DNA from: Variovorax paradoxus NBRC 15149
GTDB taxonomy: Bacteria > Pseudomonadota > Gammaproteobacteria > Burkholderiales > Burkholderiaceae_C
DNA length: 64,000 nt
NCBI RefSeq assembly: GCF_001591365.1
Contig: NZ_BCUT01000001.1
Location: 1,550,001-1,614,000 of the forward strand
Direction: 5' to 3'
Part shown: positions 35,271 to 45,227 of the stretch, piece after piece
How the letters are laid out: every line of letters starts with the position of its first letter
How positions within the stretch are numbered: position 1 is the stretch's first letter
Notes under the pieces: generated by a model
What the model was told of the DNA's origin: nothing
Database searches by the model: none
The model's input: the letters and a program-made list of their open reading frames with translations, nothing else
Made by a program: the position numbers and the translations under genes

Positions 35271-35375
35271 TGTTTTTTGCTCCGCGCCGAGGATACCGCC
35301 GGGCGCGGACATGCGAAGGCAAGCGCGCGCAATGCCCGGCGGCGCATGGCCGCCCGCGCGCCCGAGAGGGGCGAA

Positions 35376-35510
35376 TCAGCCCGCGAACGGGACCGGCATC
35401 ACGACATCGGCCGAAGCCTTCGGCACCGGCACGCCAGGCTTGGGCTTGTCGTTGCAGCCGGCCGCCACCAGGCCGATGCAGAGCAGAAGAACAAGGACTG
35501 TGCTTCTCAT
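35376..35510 (-). CDS. Very small putative lipoprotein
   Basis: 44 residues beginning MRSTVLVLLLCIGLVAAGC, a signal peptide with lipobox VAAGC, followed by NDKPKPGVPVPKA and a short tail. This resembles the tiny lipoproteins of the Burkholderiales that have no known role. No strong ribosome site is seen. It lies between the MFS gene and the HD oxygenase. Confidence 0.55.
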   Translation of the reverse strand: MRSTVLVLLLCIGLVAAGCNDKPKPGVPVPKASADVVMPVPFAG

Positions 35511-35596
35511 GCGGCGGATGCTATGCCCGCGGCCTGGCAAGTCAAGTCGGACGCCGCGCCGACCGTGCCGCGCGGCTGCATGGCGCCTCATGGGAT

Positions 35597-35618
35597 TCGT
35601 CATGCGGGTGTCATTGCG
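35597..35618 (+). promoter_or_regulatory. Pho-box-like site upstream of the PhnZ-like gene
   Basis: TCGTCAT at 35597 and GTGTCAT at 35608 are 11 bp apart, matching the PhoB direct-repeat geometry, 22 bp before the ATG of the HD oxygenase gene. With the site so close to the ATG, the transcript start would fall near the start codon. Weaker than the site at 31407. Confidence 0.5.
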
Positions 35619-35639
35619 GTGCGCGAAGCTGCCGGGTCC

Positions 35640-36200
35640 ATGACACTCGACCTCGCCAAAATCGCCCGCCTGTTCGCCGAGCGCGGCGGGGTTGCGTATG
35701 CGGGCGAGCCGGTGTCGCAGCTCGAGCATGCGCTGCAGTGCGCATGGCTGGCAGAGCAGGCCGGCGCGGGCGATGCACTGGTCACGGCCTCGCTGCTGCA
35801 CGATCTCGGCCACCTGCTGATCGCCGAGCACCAGACGCTGCCGCGCTCGCCCACCGAGCTGGGCATCGACGACCGCCACCAGTACATCGCCATGCCGCTC
35901 CTGCGCGGCGTCTTCGGCGCCGAGGTGCGCGAGCCGATCCGGCTGCACGTGGACGCCAAGCGCTACCTTTGCGCGACACGGCCCGGCTACTTCTCGCGGC
36001 TCTCGGCGGATTCGGTGCGCAGTCTCGCGCTGCAGGGAGGCGTGATGGACGAGGCCGCGGCGCAGCGCTTCGCCGAGCAGCGCTGGGCCGGCGATGCGGT
36101 GCGGCTGCGGCTGTGGGACGAGGAAGCGAAGGTGCAGGGACGCGAGACGCCGCCGCTCAAGCACTTCCTGGAAGCAGCGGCGCGGGTCATGCTGCACTGA
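35640..36200 (+). CDS. HD-domain oxygenase of the PhnZ/TmpB mixed-valent diiron type
   Basis: 186 residues. Ligand spacing matches PhnZ closely: Y20 and E23 in YAGEPVSQ, H30, H54-D55 in LLHDLGH, H80, H103 and K107, plus the late RLWDEEAK motif. Enzymes with this pattern oxidatively cleave the C-P bond of 1-hydroxylated aminophosphonates, releasing phosphate, rather than acting as nucleotide phosphohydrolases. The partner 2-oxoglutarate hydroxylase (PhnY/TmpA) is not in the window, so the substrate is open. The Pho-box-like repeats just upstream support a phosphate-acquisition role. Assignment is by my own residue alignment and should be confirmed. Confidence 0.78.
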   Translation: MTLDLAKIARLFAERGGVAYAGEPVSQLEHALQCAWLAEQAGAGDALVTASLLHDLGHLLIAEHQTLPRSPTELGIDDRHQYIAMPLLRGVFGAEVREPIRLHVDAKRYLCATRPGYFSRLSADSVRSLALQGGVMDEAAAQRFAEQRWAGDAVRLRLWDEEAKVQGRETPPLKHFLEAAARVMLH

Positions 36201-36305
36201 GCACTTTGCGGGGCGCCGGGCCGGTTCAGTCCCGCTTAAGGAACATTTGACTACCATCGTTTCTTCACGAAGTCCGGCGCACCCGCGCCCAGCGAGGAAA
36301 CCTGC

Positions 36306-38087
36306 ATGTCTTTATCCGTCACGGCGCGCGCCGCCACGTTCGCCCAGGTAGTGAAGCGCGTCTTCACGCTTGCGGCGCCCTACTTCCGTTCCGAGGAAAA
36401 ATGGCGCGCCCGCGCGATGCTGCTGGGCATCGTCGCGCTGAACCTGTTCTACGTGTACGTGGCGGTGCTGGGCAACCAGTGGTACGGGCGCTTCTACGAC
36501 GGGCTGCAGAACAAGGACTCGGCGGTCTTCTGGCGCGAGGTGGGCGTCTTCGGCTGGATCGCCTTCTTCAACATCGCGGTGCAGGTGCTCAAGTTCTATG
36601 TGACGCAGCTGCTGCAGCTGCGCTGGCGCACCTGGATGACGCGCGACTACCTGTCGCGCTGGATGGCCGACCGCACCTTCTATCACCTCGAGCTTGCGCG
36701 CTACGCGAACAAGGAAGGCCAGGCGCCCGACAACCCCGACCAGCGGATCCAGGAGGACATGCAGATGTTCACCGACTACACGATGACGCTGTCGATGGGC
36801 CTCCTGAACGCCGTGGTCACGCTGGTGAGCTTCGTGGGCATTCTCTGGGGGCTGTCGGGCAGCTTCGCGTTCTCGATGGGCGGCAGCAGCTACCAGATCG
36901 CGGGGGCGATGGTCTGGCTGGCGGTGGCCTATTGCGTGGTGGGCACGGCCATCACGCACTTCATCGGCCGCCCGCTGATCGGCACCAACTTCCGGCAGCA
37001 GCGCTTCGAGGCCGACTTCCGGCACCACCTGGTGCGGGTGCGCGAATACAGCGAGGCCATTGCGCTGGACAAGGGCGAGAAGGTCGAGCACGGCCAGCTC
37101 GACCTGCGCTTTGGCAGCGTGCTGCGCAACTACCTGGTGCTGATCAAGCAGCAGAAGAACCTGATCACCTTCACCTCGTTCTTCGGGCAGGCGGCCGTGA
37201 TCTTCCCGTTCCTGGTGGCCGCGCCGCGCTTCTTCAGCGGCGCCATCCAGCTCGGCCAGCTGATGCAGATCTCGTCGGCCTTCGGCAAGGTGCAGGATTC
37301 GCTCAGCTGGTTCGTCGACAACTACGACCGCGTGGCCGTCTGGCGCGCAACCACCGACCGCCTCACCAGCTTCGACGATGCGATGCGCGCACATGCGGCG
37401 CGCAGCCAGTCGCTCGAGCGCGACGGTACCGCACCCGCGCTGCAGACCGGCGACCTGACGGTGGCCCTGCCCAACGGCACCTCGCTGCTCGCCGGCGCGG
37501 CGCTCGCGGTCCAGCCGGGCGACAGCGTGCTGCTGCAGGGGCCGTCGGGCAGCGGCAAGTCGACCCTGTTCCGCACTTTTGCCGGCATCTGGCCGTTCGC
37601 ACGCGGCCATGTGAAGGTGCCCGAGGGCGCGGTGTTCATGCCGCAGCGGCCCTACGTGCCGGACGGCACCCTGCGCAATGCGCTGACCTATCCGAATCCG
37701 GCCGAGAACTACAGCGATGCCGAGCTGCGCCAGGCGCTGGCCGATGCGCTGCTGCCCAACCTCGTGGACCGCCTCGACGACAGCGATGCCTGGAGCCAGA
37801 AGCTTTCGGGCGGCGAGCAGCAGCGGCTGTCGATCGCGCGTGTGCTGCTGAAGAAGCCGTCGTGGCTCTTTGCCGACGAGATCACCAGCGCACTCGATGC
37901 CGAGGCCGAGGGCGTGCTCTACAAGCGGCTCTCCGACCGGGTGAAGGCCGCGGGCGGCGCCATGGTGTCGATCGCGCACCGCGCGGCGGTCGGCGACTTC
38001 CACAACCAGCGCTGGACGCTGGTGCCCCAGCCCGAAGGCGCACCGGCGGGCGGCGCGCGCTACCGGCTGGAGACTGCGGCCACCTAG
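36306..38087 (+). CDS. ABC transporter with fused membrane and ATPase domains (BacA/SbmA-YddA family)
   Basis: 593-residue half-transporter. The N-terminal membrane domain (about 1-330) is of the SbmA/BacA/ABCD type, with [28 protein letters not shown] start and the conserved [14 protein letters not shown] and [11 protein letters not shown] segments. The ATPase has Walker [10 protein letters not shown], signature [16 protein letters not shown] and Walker [13 protein letters not shown]. Relatives move peptides, vitamin B12 or very-long-chain fatty acyl compounds. It is a single gene and its stop shares CTAG with the convergent queC stop. Confidence 0.9.
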   Translation: MSLSVTARAATFAQVVKRVFTLAAPYFRSEEKWRARAMLLGIVALNLFYVYVAVLGNQWYGRFYDGLQNKDSAVFWREVGVFGWIAFFNIAVQVLKFYVTQLLQLRWRTWMTRDYLSRWMADRTFYHLELARYANKEGQAPDNPDQRIQEDMQMFTDYTMTLSMGLLNAVVTLVSFVGILWGLSGSFAFSMGGSSYQIAGAMVWLAVAYCVVGTAITHFIGRPLIGTNFRQQRFEADFRHHLVRVREYSEAIALDKGEKVEHGQLDLRFGSVLRNYLVLIKQQKNLITFTSFFGQAAVIFPFLVAAPRFFSGAIQLGQLMQISSAFGKVQDSLSWFVDNYDRVAVWRATTDRLTSFDDAMRAHAARSQSLERDGTAPALQTGDLTVALPNGTSLLAGAALAVQPGDSVLLQGPSGSGKSTLFRTFAGIWPFARGHVKVPEGAVFMPQRPYVPDGTLRNALTYPNPAENYSDAELRQALADALLPNLVDRLDDSDAWSQKLSGGEQQRLSIARVLLKKPSWLFADEITSALDAEAEGVLYKRLSDRVKAAGGAMVSIAHRAAVGDFHNQRWTLVPQPEGAPAGGARYRLETAAT

Positions 38088-38797
38088 ACCTGCTGGGGGC
38101 GCGAGGCGTAGCGCTCCCAGCCCTTCTTGCGCAGCTCGCAGGCCGGGCACTCGCCGCAGCCGTAGCCCCAGGCCTGGCGATGTTCGCGGTCGCCGAGGTA
38201 GCAGGTGTGGGTTTCTTCCACGATCAGCTCGACCAGCGGCTCGCCGCCCAGGCGATGCGCCATCTGCCAGGTCTCGGCCTTGTCGATCCACATCAGCGGC
38301 GTCTCGATCACCAGGCGGCGCTCCAGCCCGAGCGAGAGCGCGAGCTGCATGGCCTTCATGGTGTCGTCGCGGCAGTCGGGGTAGCCCGAGAAGTCGGTCT
38401 CGCAGACGCCGGTGACGATCACCTGCAGCCCGCGCCGGTAGGCCAGCGCGCCGGCCAGCGTGAGGAACAGCAGGTTGCGCCCCGGCACGAAGGTGTTGGG
38501 CAGGCCGTCGGCCTGCATTTCAAAGGCCACCTCCTCGGTGAGCGAGGAGCCGCCGAGCTGGGCCAGCGCGGCCAGCGTGAGCACGTGGTCCTCGCCCAGG
38601 CGCGGCGCCCAGTCGGGGAAGCGCTCGCGCATCCTGGCAAGGATGGTGCCGCGCACGTCGAGCTCGATGCGGTGCCGCTGGCCATAGTCGAAGCCCAGCG
38701 TCTCGACGCGCTGGTACTTGGACAGCGCGTCCGCAAGGCAGGTGGTCGAATCCTGGCCGCCGGAGAACAGGACGAGGGCGGTGGTGTGCAGGGGCAT
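38084..38797 (-). CDS. queC: 7-cyano-7-deazaguanine synthase
   Basis: Converts 7-carboxy-7-deazaguanine to preQ0 with ATP and ammonia, in queuosine synthesis. The PP-loop motif [12 protein letters not shown] is at residues 9-20, [17 protein letters not shown] near the C-terminus provides the zinc cysteines, and [15 protein letters not shown] is the usual family core. 237 residues from ATG 38797. No other queuosine genes are adjacent. Confidence 0.96.
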   Translation of the reverse strand: MPLHTTALVLFSGGQDSTTCLADALSKYQRVETLGFDYGQRHRIELDVRGTILARMRERFPDWAPRLGEDHVLTLAALAQLGGSSLTEEVAFEMQADGLPNTFVPGRNLLFLTLAGALAYRRGLQVIVTGVCETDFSGYPDCRDDTMKAMQLALSLGLERRLVIETPLMWIDKAETWQMAHRLGGEPLVELIVEETHTCYLGDREHRQAWGYGCGECPACELRKKGWERYASRPQQV

Positions 38798-38947
38798 GTC
38801 CGTCTCTTCAAAACCGCGATTTTCGCAGCCTTGGCGGCGCAACGTGGCGCCGCACCAACAGCCGCGGCCGTCCGGCCCTGCCGATGCACCACCAAAGTGC
38901 TATCTCGGGCAGAATCCGCGCGATTCGAAGGAGAGGCAACGCACAAC

Positions 38948-40054
38948 ATGCGCGAACAAGGGTCGATCCACGGCCTCGGCGATTACCTGGAGACCCGCAA
39001 TTTCGCAGCGCTCGATGGGCTGCGGGCGGTGGCCGTCTTTCTTGTCTTCGGGTTCCACTTCGGCGGTCCGCGCTGGGACAAGTTCTCGGGCTGGCTCGGC
39101 GTGCATGCCTTCTTCGTGCTCTCCGGCTTCCTGATCACCACGCTGCTGCTGCGCGAGCGCGATGCCACCGGCACGGTGTCGCTCAAGGCCTTCTACATCC
39201 GGCGCGCGGCCCGGATCCTGCCGCTCTATTTTCTGGTCTACCTGCTGGTGCTCGCGCTGAGCTACCTCGCCCAGGGCGCGGCCTGGGAGCAGATGAAGGC
39301 GGCCACGCCCTACTACCTCACGCTGCTGAACGAGTTTGCCGGCTTCGCGCCGCTGCAGATGACCTGGACGCTGGGCGTCGAGTGGAAGTACTACCTGGTG
39401 TGGCCGGCGCTGTTCACGCTGTTCGGTTCCACCGCCGCCTCGCGCTTCGGGACCGCTGCATGCAGCCTCGCGCTGCTGGTTGCCGTCTGGATGACCGGTG
39501 CCCACCCGGCCGGATTCTCGCCCTGGCACTACCTTGGCATGCTGGTGGGCTCGATGGTGGCGATCGCGATGCACACGCGCCGGACCTTCGCATGGATGCG
39601 CGGCCTCATGACGCAGACGGCCGCCATCGCGATCGCGCTCGCCCTGTTCCTGGTGCACCGCAAGTCGCTCACGATCAGCGCGCGCTTCGGCGAGCCGCAG
39701 CTGATTGCCGTGTACGTGGTGCTGGTGGGCCTGTGGCTGCCTTCGCTGGTTGCGGCGGACAGCTGGCTGCGCAGGCTTCTTTCGTCGCGCTTCATGCTGT
39801 TCGTGGGGCGCCGCTCGTACGCGATGTACCTGGTGCAGTACCTCGCGGCGCAGGCCGTGATCGGCATCTCGCCCACCACGGTGGCGGGGGCGACGCTGCT
39901 GTTCGCGTCCTTCGGCGTGGCACTGCTTGTCTCCGACTTTCTCTACCGCCGGTTCGAGAAGCCGATCACCGACTGGGGCCACCGGCAGGCCCGGGCGGCC
40001 ACCCAGCCGGCGCCTGCCTTGCCGGCCGCATCGGGCGGCGCCGCGTCGGCCTGA
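38948..40054 (+). CDS. Acyltransferase family 3 membrane protein (OafA-like)
   Basis: 368-residue integral membrane acyltransferase that O-acylates a surface carbohydrate. It opens with the family motif ALDGLRAVAVFLVFGFHFGG and has FFVLSGFLITTLLL, RRAARILPLYFLVYLLVL and WTLGVEWKYYLVWP, all typical of the family. No C-terminal SGNH domain. AAGGAGAGG lies upstream of the ATG. The acceptor glycan cannot be inferred because no glycan genes are nearby. Confidence 0.9.
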   Translation: MREQGSIHGLGDYLETRNFAALDGLRAVAVFLVFGFHFGGPRWDKFSGWLGVHAFFVLSGFLITTLLLRERDATGTVSLKAFYIRRAARILPLYFLVYLLVLALSYLAQGAAWEQMKAATPYYLTLLNEFAGFAPLQMTWTLGVEWKYYLVWPALFTLFGSTAASRFGTAACSLALLVAVWMTGAHPAGFSPWHYLGMLVGSMVAIAMHTRRTFAWMRGLMTQTAAIAIALALFLVHRKSLTISARFGEPQLIAVYVVLVGLWLPSLVAADSWLRRLLSSRFMLFVGRRSYAMYLVQYLAAQAVIGISPTTVAGATLLFASFGVALLVSDFLYRRFEKPITDWGHRQARAATQPAPALPAASGGAASA

Positions 40055-40066
40055 ACGCGCGGCGGT

Positions 40067-40546
40067 CTAGAGAAAGCGCTCCAGCAGCTTGCGCGAGGCG
40101 CGGTCGAGCGCCTTCACGTCGGGAATGCGGAACTGCACGCCGTGCGCGCTGGCAATCAGCAGTGCGCCGCCTTCGAGCCGGCGGATGTCTTCCTCGGCCT
40201 TGAGCACGAAGCTGGTGTCACCGCGGTCGGTGCTCACGGTCCAGGTGCTGGGCACGCCGAAGCTCGACACGCCATGCAACTTGAGCAGCGTGGGTGCAAA
40301 GTCGCGCACCGCGAGCTCCTGTTCGAGCAGCGCGCGCGCCGCCGCCGGCAGGGCCTCGAGGCGGTCGATCCAGACCAGCTCGCGGCCTTCGCTGCCGACC
40401 AGCGACACGCCCTCGCCGGGCGCGCTGAGCGGAAAGGCGCGCACAGGCGTCACGCCCACGTGGCGCTCGCCCTCGGCATCGGTCAGCACCAGGCGGCCGA
40501 AGGCATCGCGCTCGAGGTCGAAAGTGGGAATGGTGTCGTTCATCAT
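40067..40546 (-). CDS. DUF1854 protein associated with cyanophycin metabolism
   Basis: 159 residues with no signal peptide. It belongs to the DUF1854 family found beside cyanophycin synthetase genes in betaproteobacteria; features seen are DAFGRLVLTDAEGERHVGVTPVR-like start and FVLKAEEDIRRLEGGALLIA. Function unknown. Its start overlaps the upstream ABC transporter stop (ATGA), so the two are translationally coupled and presumably act together. Confidence 0.85.
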   Translation of the reverse strand: MMNDTIPTFDLERDAFGRLVLTDAEGERHVGVTPVRAFPLSAPGEGVSLVGSEGRELVWIDRLEALPAAARALLEQELAVRDFAPTLLKLHGVSSFGVPSTWTVSTDRGDTSFVLKAEEDIRRLEGGALLIASAHGVQFRIPDVKALDRASRKLLERFL

Positions 40547-42825
40547 GCGTCTCCGGCGGGATGGGCCGCATGGCTGATGACCAGGGGCAGCTGCGCGCCG
40601 GCGCGTTCGTCGACGGCGCCTTCGCTCGCCTCCTCGTCGGCCTGGCGCAGCTGCGCCTGGTAGAGCCGCCAGTAGGCGCCCTGCTTCTCCATCAGGGCGT
40701 CGTGCGGACCGACCTCGACCACCTCGCCGCGGTCCATGACCACCAGCCGGTCGGCCTTGCGCAGCGTCGAGAGGCGGTGCGCAATGGCGATGGTGGTGCG
40801 GCCCTGCACGAGGTTGTCGAGCGCCTTCTGGATTTCCTTCTCGGTCTCGGTGTCCACGGCCGAGGTGGCCTCGTCAAGGATCAGGATGCGCGGGTCGATG
40901 AGCAGCGCGCGCGCAATGCTGATGCGCTGCCGCTCGCCGCCCGACAGGCCCTGGCCGCGCTCGCCCACCAGCGAGTCGTAGCCGTGCGGCAGGCGCAGGA
41001 TGAAGTCGTGCGCATGCGCGGCGCGCGCGGCGGCCACCACTTCGGCGCGTGTGGCGTCGGGCTTGCCGTAGGCGATGTTCTGCGCGATGGTGCCGAAGAA
41101 CAGGAACGGCTCCTGCAGCACCAGCCCCACGTGGCGCCGGTAGTCGGCCACGGCAAAGCGGCGGATGTCGGTGCCGTCGACCTTGATGGCGCCGTCGGTC
41201 ACGTCGTAGAAGCGGCAAATCAGGTTGACCAGCGTGCTCTTGCCCGAGCCGCTGTGGCCCACCAGGCCGATCATCTCGCCGGGCTCGATGGTCAGGTCGA
41301 GGTCGTGGATCACGGCGCGCGAGCCGTAGCGAAAGCCCAGCCCGCTCATCTCGATGCGGCCCTGCACGCGCTCGATCTTCACCGGGTTGGCGGGCTCGGG
41401 CACGTTGCTCACGTGGTCCAGGATGTCGAAGATGCGCTTGGCGCCGGCCGCCGCCTTCTGCGTGACCGAGACGATGCGGCTCATCGAATCGAGCCGCGTG
41501 TAGAAGCGGCCGATGTAGGCAATGAAGGCCGTGAGCACACCCACCGTGATGCTGCCGCGCGCCACCTGCCAGATGCCGAAGCCCCAGACCACGAGCAGGC
41601 CGATCTCGGTCAGCAGCGAGACGGTGGGCGTGAACAGCGACCAGGTGCGGTTGAGCTTGTCGTTGACCTGCAGGTTGTAGGCGTTGGCCACGCGGAAGCG
41701 CTCGGCTTCGCGGCGCTCCTGCGCAAAGGCCTTGACCACGCGGATGCCCGGGATGGTGTCGGCCAGCACGTTGGTCACCTCGGACCACACGCGGTCGATC
41801 TTCTCGAAGCCGGTGCGCAGCCGGTCGCGCACCACGTGGATCATCCAGGCGATGAAGGGCAGCGGCACCAGCGTGACCACGGCCAGCAGCGGGTTGATGG
41901 AAACCAGGATGACCGCGGTCATCACGATCATCAGCACGTCGTTCGCAAAGTCGAGCGCGTGCAGCGAGAGGAACACGTTGATGCGGTCGGTTTCCGAGCC
42001 GATGCGCGCCATCAGGTCGCCGGTGCGCTTGCCGCCGAAATAGTCGAGCGGCAGCGTGAGCAGGTGCTCGTAGGTGGTGGTGCGCAGGTCGGCGCCGATG
42101 CGCTCGGACACCAGCGCCAGCAGGTAGGTGCGCGCCCAGCCCAGGCCCCAGCCGACCAGCGCCGCGCCCAGCAGCCCGCTCAGGTAGAGCCCGACGCGCG
42201 CCGGGTCGATCTTCTGCCCGTTCTGGAACGGAATCAGGATGTCGTCCATCAGCGGGATGGTCAGGTAGGGCGGCACCAGCGTCGCGGCCGTGGAGACCAG
42301 CGTCAGCAGGAAGCCTGCGATCAGCTGCTTGCGGTAGGGCTTGGCGAAGCGGCCGAGCCGCAGCAGCACCCAGGTGGAGGGCGGTGCCTGGAGCTCGGCG
42401 TCGGGCAGGGCCAGGTCGTCGCCGTCGGGCTCGGCTGTCGCCTCGGCGACAGTGCCGTTCTCGCGCTGGCCGAAGAGCTTGAGTAGCCGCAGCGCGGCCG
42501 GCTGGCTCGCCAGCGTGTAGCGCCAGCGCGCAAGGCGCCCTTCGGCACCCACCAGATCGAGCGTTCCAACGCCCGAATGGTCGCTCAAATGCAAACGGAG
42601 GGCCGAATCTGATAGTGTCCACTCACACCACTGGCCATCCGGTTGCAGCGCCAGCAGCCGCCGGTCGGTGAGGGCCACGAGCCCAAAGGTAAACAGAAGT
42701 TCATCGTCAAGGTCAACCGGCAGTGTGACCAGAACGTTTTCCGCGGCTGCGAGCCGGCTTTTCAGCGCGTCTGAGGCCGCCTCGATTTCGCCCTCCCGGG
42801 TGCCGACTGGATCGTGATGTTGCAT
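40543..42825 (-). CDS. ABC exporter-type transporter linked to cyanophycin metabolism
   Basis: 760 residues. An unusual N-terminal cytoplasmic region of about 150 residues (LFTFGLVALTDRRLLALQPDGQW) precedes a six-helix exporter domain (near residues 165-430), then an ATPase with Walker A GHSGSGKST, signature LSGGERQR and LILDEATSAVD. The fused exporter layout implies a homodimer. The start at 42825 was chosen because upstream in-frame sequence to 43002 is antisense to the divergent cphA-like gene. Its exported or imported compound is not known; arginine/aspartate products of cyanophycin are plausible. Confidence 0.88.
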   Translation of the reverse strand: MQHHDPVGTREGEIEAASDALKSRLAAAENVLVTLPVDLDDELLFTFGLVALTDRRLLALQPDGQWCEWTLSDSALRLHLSDHSGVGTLDLVGAEGRLARWRYTLASQPAALRLLKLFGQRENGTVAEATAEPDGDDLALPDAELQAPPSTWVLLRLGRFAKPYRKQLIAGFLLTLVSTAATLVPPYLTIPLMDDILIPFQNGQKIDPARVGLYLSGLLGAALVGWGLGWARTYLLALVSERIGADLRTTTYEHLLTLPLDYFGGKRTGDLMARIGSETDRINVFLSLHALDFANDVLMIVMTAVILVSINPLLAVVTLVPLPFIAWMIHVVRDRLRTGFEKIDRVWSEVTNVLADTIPGIRVVKAFAQERREAERFRVANAYNLQVNDKLNRTWSLFTPTVSLLTEIGLLVVWGFGIWQVARGSITVGVLTAFIAYIGRFYTRLDSMSRIVSVTQKAAAGAKRIFDILDHVSNVPEPANPVKIERVQGRIEMSGLGFRYGSRAVIHDLDLTIEPGEMIGLVGHSGSGKSTLVNLICRFYDVTDGAIKVDGTDIRRFAVADYRRHVGLVLQEPFLFFGTIAQNIAYGKPDATRAEVVAAARAAHAHDFILRLPHGYDSLVGERGQGLSGGERQRISIARALLIDPRILILDEATSAVDTETEKEIQKALDNLVQGRTTIAIAHRLSTLRKADRLVVMDRGEVVEVGPHDALMEKQGAYWRLYQAQLRQADEEASEGAVDERAGAQLPLVISHAAHPAGDA

Positions 42826-42964
42826 TGTGTTTCTTTGACTCTTGCCCGTCGCGGGCCGCAGGGACCGCGCCATGGCGTCCTTTGTCGGGCGCCGATTCTG
42901 ACCGATTGCCATGGGCGCGCTTGAAGGCGCCGCGGTGCTCGGCCAAAGCACATCGAACGTTTGC

Positions 42965-45211
42965 ATGACCCGTTTCGACGACATCCGCCTGCTGCGCATC
43001 AACTATTTGCGCGGTCCGAACCTCTGGACCTACCGGCCCGTGCTGGAAGTCTGGCTCGACCTGGGCCAGCTGGAGGACTACCCCTCCAACAAGATCGACG
43101 GCTTTACCGACCGGCTCACGGCGCTGCTGCCGGCGCTCATCGAGCACCACTGCGGCGTGGGCGAGCGCGGCGGCTTCATCCAGCGGCTGACCGAAGGCAC
43201 CTGGTCGGGCCACGTGCTGGAGCACGTGGTGATCGAGCTGCTGAACCTGGCCGGCATGCCGACCGGCTTCGGGCAGACCCGCAGCACCTCGGAGCACGGC
43301 GTCTACCGCATGGTGTTCCGCGCGCGCGACGAGCAGGTGGCCCGCGTGGCGCTGGCCCAGGGCCACCGCCTGCTGATGGCGGCGATCAACAACGATCCCT
43401 TCACCGCAGACGACGTGCAGAAGGCGGTCGATGCGGTCAAGGCCAAGGTCGAGGACTGCTACCTCGGCCCGAGCACCGCGGCCATCGTGTCCGCCGCCAC
43501 CGACCGCGGCATTCCGCACATCCGGCTCAACAGCGGCAACCTGGTGCAGCTGGGCTATGGCGCCAACCAGCAGCGTATCTGGACCGCCGAGACCGACTAC
43601 ACCAGCGCCATCGGCGAATCGATCGCGAGCGACAAGGAGCTGACCAAGTCGCTGCTCGCGAGCTGCGGCGTGCCGGTGCCCGAGGGCCAGGTGGTGGCCA
43701 GCGCCGAGGAAGCCTGGGAAGCGGCCGAGGACATCGGCCTGCCGGTGGTCGTGAAGCCCTCGGACGCCAACCACGGCCGCGGCGTGTCGCTCGAGCTGAC
43801 CACGCGCGACGAAGTCATGGCCGCCTTCGCGGTGGCCGAGCCCGAAGGCAGCGACGTGATGGTCGAGCGCTTCATCCGCGGCCACGAACACCGCCTGCTG
43901 GTGGTGGGCGGCGAGGTGGTGGCGGCCGCGCGCGGCGAGATCATCACCGTGACCGGCGACGGCAAGAGCACCGTGGCCGAGCTGATCGACAAGCAGCTCA
44001 ACAGCGATCCGCGCCGCGGCGCCGAAGAGGAATACCCGCTCGACCTGATCGTGCTGGACACCGACGCCAAGCTGCAGCTCGAACTCAAGCGCCAGGAGCT
44101 CGACGGCGCCTCGGTGCCGGCGGCCGGCCGCGTGGTTACGATCCAGCGCAACGGCAACATGGCCAACGACTGCACCGACCAGGTCCATCCTGAAGTCGCG
44201 CATGCCGCCGTGCTGGCCGCACGCGTGGTGGGCCTGGACATCGCGGGCATCGACCTGGTGGCACTGGACATCGGCAAGCCGCTCGGCCCGCAGCGCGGCG
44301 CCATCGTCGAAGTGAATGCCGGCCCCGGCCTCTTGATGCACCTGAAGCCGGCCGTCGGCTCGCCGCGCCCGGTGGGCCGCGCGATCTGCGACCACCTGTT
44401 CCCGGGCGATGCGCCGGGCCGCATCCCCGTGATCGGCGTGGCCGGCTCGCGCGACACCGCGGTGCTCGCGCGCCTGGTCGCCTGGCTCATCAACCTGGGC
44501 GGGCGCCACACGGGCCTGGCCTGCCGCGACGGCCTGTTCCTGGAGCGCCGCCGCGTCGATGCGCGCGACAGCGCCAACTGGGAAGCCGGCCGCCGCCTGC
44601 TGGTGAACCGCGCGGTGGAAGCCGTGGTGATCGAGAACGGCGCCGAGACCATCCTGCGCGACGGCCTGGCCTACGACCGCTGCGAGCTCGGCATCGTGAC
44701 CGACCTCGAAGGCGCCGAGGCGCTGGCCGACTACGACATCACCGAGAGCGACCAGATGGTCAAGGTGCTGCGCACGCAGGTCGACGTGGTGCTGGGCGAA
44801 GGCACCGCGGTGCTCAACGCGGGCGATCCGCGCGTGGCGGGCCTGGCCCCGCTGTGCGACGGCGCCGTCATTCTCTATGCGGCCGACCCGCAGGCTGCCG
44901 CGCTCACCGCGCACCAGGCCGCCGGCGGCAAGGCCGTGCTGGTGCGGCAGGACCGCGTGGTGCTGGCCAACGGCAGCAGCGAATCCTTCCTGCCCGGCCT
45001 CGGCCGCCTGACCGTCTGGCGCGCCACGCACGCGGGCGTGAGCCTGGAGAGCGTGCTGGCCGCGGTGGCCGCGGCCTGGGCGCTGGGCATTCCGCTGAAC
45101 CTCATCGGCGCCGGCGTCGAGGCCTTCGAGGCCGACCTGCAGGCGGCGCTGGCCTCGCTGCAGCTTTCGCAGACACAGCCGCTTTCGTCCCCCCAACTGC
45201 AACTCGCCTGA
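42965..45211 (+). CDS. Cyanophycin synthetase-like protein with degenerate Mur-ligase domain (CphA'/CphA2 type)
   Basis: 748 residues. The N-terminal domain and central ATP-grasp domain are intact (VVKPSDANHGRGVSLEL; VEVNAGPGLLMHLKPAVG). In the C-terminal Mur-ligase-like domain the expected P-loop GTNGKTT is replaced by GSRDTA at residues 494-499, so ATP binding there is probably lost. This resembles CphA2, which joins beta-Asp-Arg dipeptides using only the ATP-grasp site, and the second synthetase (CphA') seen in betaproteobacteria. It is divergent from the ABC transporter across a 139-bp gap and followed 16 bp later by the full synthetase. Confidence 0.88.
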   Translation: MTRFDDIRLLRINYLRGPNLWTYRPVLEVWLDLGQLEDYPSNKIDGFTDRLTALLPALIEHHCGVGERGGFIQRLTEGTWSGHVLEHVVIELLNLAGMPTGFGQTRSTSEHGVYRMVFRARDEQVARVALAQGHRLLMAAINNDPFTADDVQKAVDAVKAKVEDCYLGPSTAAIVSAATDRGIPHIRLNSGNLVQLGYGANQQRIWTAETDYTSAIGESIASDKELTKSLLASCGVPVPEGQVVASAEEAWEAAEDIGLPVVVKPSDANHGRGVSLELTTRDEVMAAFAVAEPEGSDVMVERFIRGHEHRLLVVGGEVVAAARGEIITVTGDGKSTVAELIDKQLNSDPRRGAEEEYPLDLIVLDTDAKLQLELKRQELDGASVPAAGRVVTIQRNGNMANDCTDQVHPEVAHAAVLAARVVGLDIAGIDLVALDIGKPLGPQRGAIVEVNAGPGLLMHLKPAVGSPRPVGRAICDHLFPGDAPGRIPVIGVAGSRDTAVLARLVAWLINLGGRHTGLACRDGLFLERRRVDARDSANWEAGRRLLVNRAVEAVVIENGAETILRDGLAYDRCELGIVTDLEGAEALADYDITESDQMVKVLRTQVDVVLGEGTAVLNAGDPRVAGLAPLCDGAVILYAADPQAAALTAHQAAGGKAVLVRQDRVVLANGSSESFLPGLGRLTVWRATHAGVSLESVLAAVAAAWALGIPLNLIGAGVEAFEADLQAALASLQLSQTQPLSSPQLQLA

Positions 45212-45227
45212 AGCGCACCGCCGCCCC

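Noticed and set aside
38084..38087. CTAG shared by the ABC protein and queC stops
   Set aside because: Simple convergent stop overlap by a palindromic tetranucleotide. No regulatory meaning inferred.
42826..43002. N-terminal extension of the cyanophycin-linked ABC transporter up to 43002
   Set aside because: It would overlap the divergent synthetase start and the extra residues show no domain. ATG 42825 is preferred.
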